Assembly (NCBI RefSeq): GCF_001044235.1
Contig: NZ_JYNL01000064.1
Location: 1,021,096-1,085,095, forward strand
DNA length: 64,000 bases
Direction of reading: 5' to 3'
Source: Mycolicibacterium chlorophenolicum
Lineage (GTDB): Bacteria; Actinomycetota; Actinomycetes; Mycobacteriales; Mycobacteriaceae
This document shows positions 63,432 through 64,000 of this stretch, one piece after another; the stretch's first letter is position 1; every line of letters starts with the position of its first letter. The notes below the pieces were generated by a model. It saw only the letters and a list, made by a program, of their open reading frames with translations, was not told the origin of the DNA and ran no database searches. The translations under genes and the position numbers were made by a program.

Positions 63432-64000
63432 GGGGTGGCGGGGGTGTGCTTGGCCTGCTGCTCGGCGGCATGGTCCTCGATCGCCTTGCCGATCGCGTGG
63501 GCGGCGCGGTCGACGAATTCGCGTCCACTGTCGGTGACCCAGTCGCGCGAGGCGGCCGGTGCGGAGAGCTGTCCGGTGAAGTGCGGGATGACGTACTGGG
63601 CGAACAGTTCGTAGCTGCGCAGCTTGGCGGCGGGCGGCGCCCAATCGTGATCGAAGAGCAGGAAGGCGCCGAACCCGCCGTCGCTCGCCTCGACGAGCTC
63701 CTCGATCTTGGCGACCGCGTCCTCGGGGGTGCCGATCACCGCGAATCCCGACTCCCGGTTGTTGGCGATGATCTCCTCCACGGTGTCGCCCTGCACAGGG
63801 CCGGCGGGCAGGATGTGGCTGAAATAGCGGGAGAATTCGGCGATGCCGTAGGCGACGTCCCGCTCGGCCTGCTCCCGGGTGTCGGCCAGGTGCATCGGGC
63901 CGACGAGCCGCCACTTGGACCGGTCGGCGACATGGCCGTGCTCGAGGGCCACCTCCTCCCAGGTCCTCCAGTGCTGGGCCAACAGGTCCATGCCCTGCCG
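63428..64000 (-). CDS. LLM class flavin-dependent oxidoreductase (5' end outside window)
   Basis: C-terminal about 190 residues of a luciferase-like monooxygenase; the frame stays open to base 64000, so the start lies outside. RSKWRLVGPMHLADTREQAERD, then FAVIGTPEDAVAKIEELVEASDGG and FAQYVIPHFTGQL match the C-terminal barrel half of alkanal-type monooxygenases. A Met at 63991 is internal. It is the first visible gene of an operon with the kinase-like, SnoaL-like and VOC genes. Confidence 0.8.
   Translation of the reverse strand, partial: RQGMDLLAQHWRTWEEVALEHGHVADRSKWRLVGPMHLADTREQAERDVAYGIAEFSRYFSHILPAGPVQGDTVEEIIANNRESGFAVIGTPEDAVAKIEELVEASDGGFGAFLLFDHDWAPPAAKLRSYELFAQYVIPHFTGQLSAPAASRDWVTDSGREFVDRAAHAIGKAIEDHAAEQQAKHTPATP

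Overview
The window is high-GC, densely coded actinobacterial DNA from the order Mycobacteriales, most likely an environmental, fast-growing Mycolicibacterium-type species. Three things support this: an antigen 85 mycolyltransferase; many acyl-CoA dehydrogenases, deazaflavin/F420-type enzymes and TetR regulators; and an order of nuo, atypical response regulator, fadE23/fadE24, hisN, fprA, prfB, MscS, ftsE/ftsX, smpB and ssrA that matches, inverted and with insertions, the Mycobacterium tuberculosis Rv3150-Rv3098 neighbourhood as I remember it. No search was run; family names rest on motifs read by eye.

Layout. 1-4915: start of the complex I operon (nuoA-F, minus strand, nuoF cut by the window edge). 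5082-6633: atypical receiver protein, NTF2-fold protein, and a methyltransferase behind a MerR-type stretched promoter. 6636-15197: one long minus-strand catabolic operon whose genes mostly overlap or nearly touch: HGD-like cupin, hydrolase, CoA-transferase, HMG-CoA-lyase-like aldolase, TetR, acyl-CoA dehydrogenase, APH-fold kinase, DUF6285 protein, Vgb-like propeller. Its last part looks like the LvaC-LvaA-LvaB 4-hydroxyacyl-CoA module, the bacterial counterpart of the ACAD10/11 fusion proteins. 15281-17460: Ddn-like enzyme, a frameshifted acyl-CoA dehydrogenase and its TetR. 17837-24318: antigen 85, an AcuI-type reductase, a cyclase/ATPase/TPR protein split by an apparent frameshift, and a glycosyltransferase. 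24320-27893: FadE23, FadE24 and HisN.

28232-38167 is core housekeeping: FprA, RF2, an MscS channel, FtsE/FtsX, SmpB, an EamA transporter that seems to start at CTG, a GGDEF-EAL protein, and tmRNA. SmpB and tmRNA, the two partners of trans-translation, lie under 4 kb apart. Next to ssrA is a lower-GC accessory patch (38.2-39.8 kb) with one gene, a HEPN-domain plus receiver-domain fusion that may be an uncharacterised RNase or conflict protein.

39839-53486 carries a YhgE/Pip exporter with a degenerate ABC ATPase and TetR, a DUF4189 secreted protein, a receptor Ser/Thr kinase with a discoidin-like ectodomain, the DesA3 desaturase with its reductase and a divergent PucR-type regulator, a Ddn-like enzyme, a DUF2252 protein and a lipoprotein joining a lytic transglycosylase to a DUF1460 domain. 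53640-58580 is a trehalose/alpha-glucan cluster (GH13 trehalose-synthase type, a flavin oxidoreductase, a second GH13). The rest holds a sulfotransferase divergent from a TetR/DUF1214 pair and a small operon of VOC, SnoaL-like, kinase-like and LLM-oxidoreductase genes, the last cut by the right edge.
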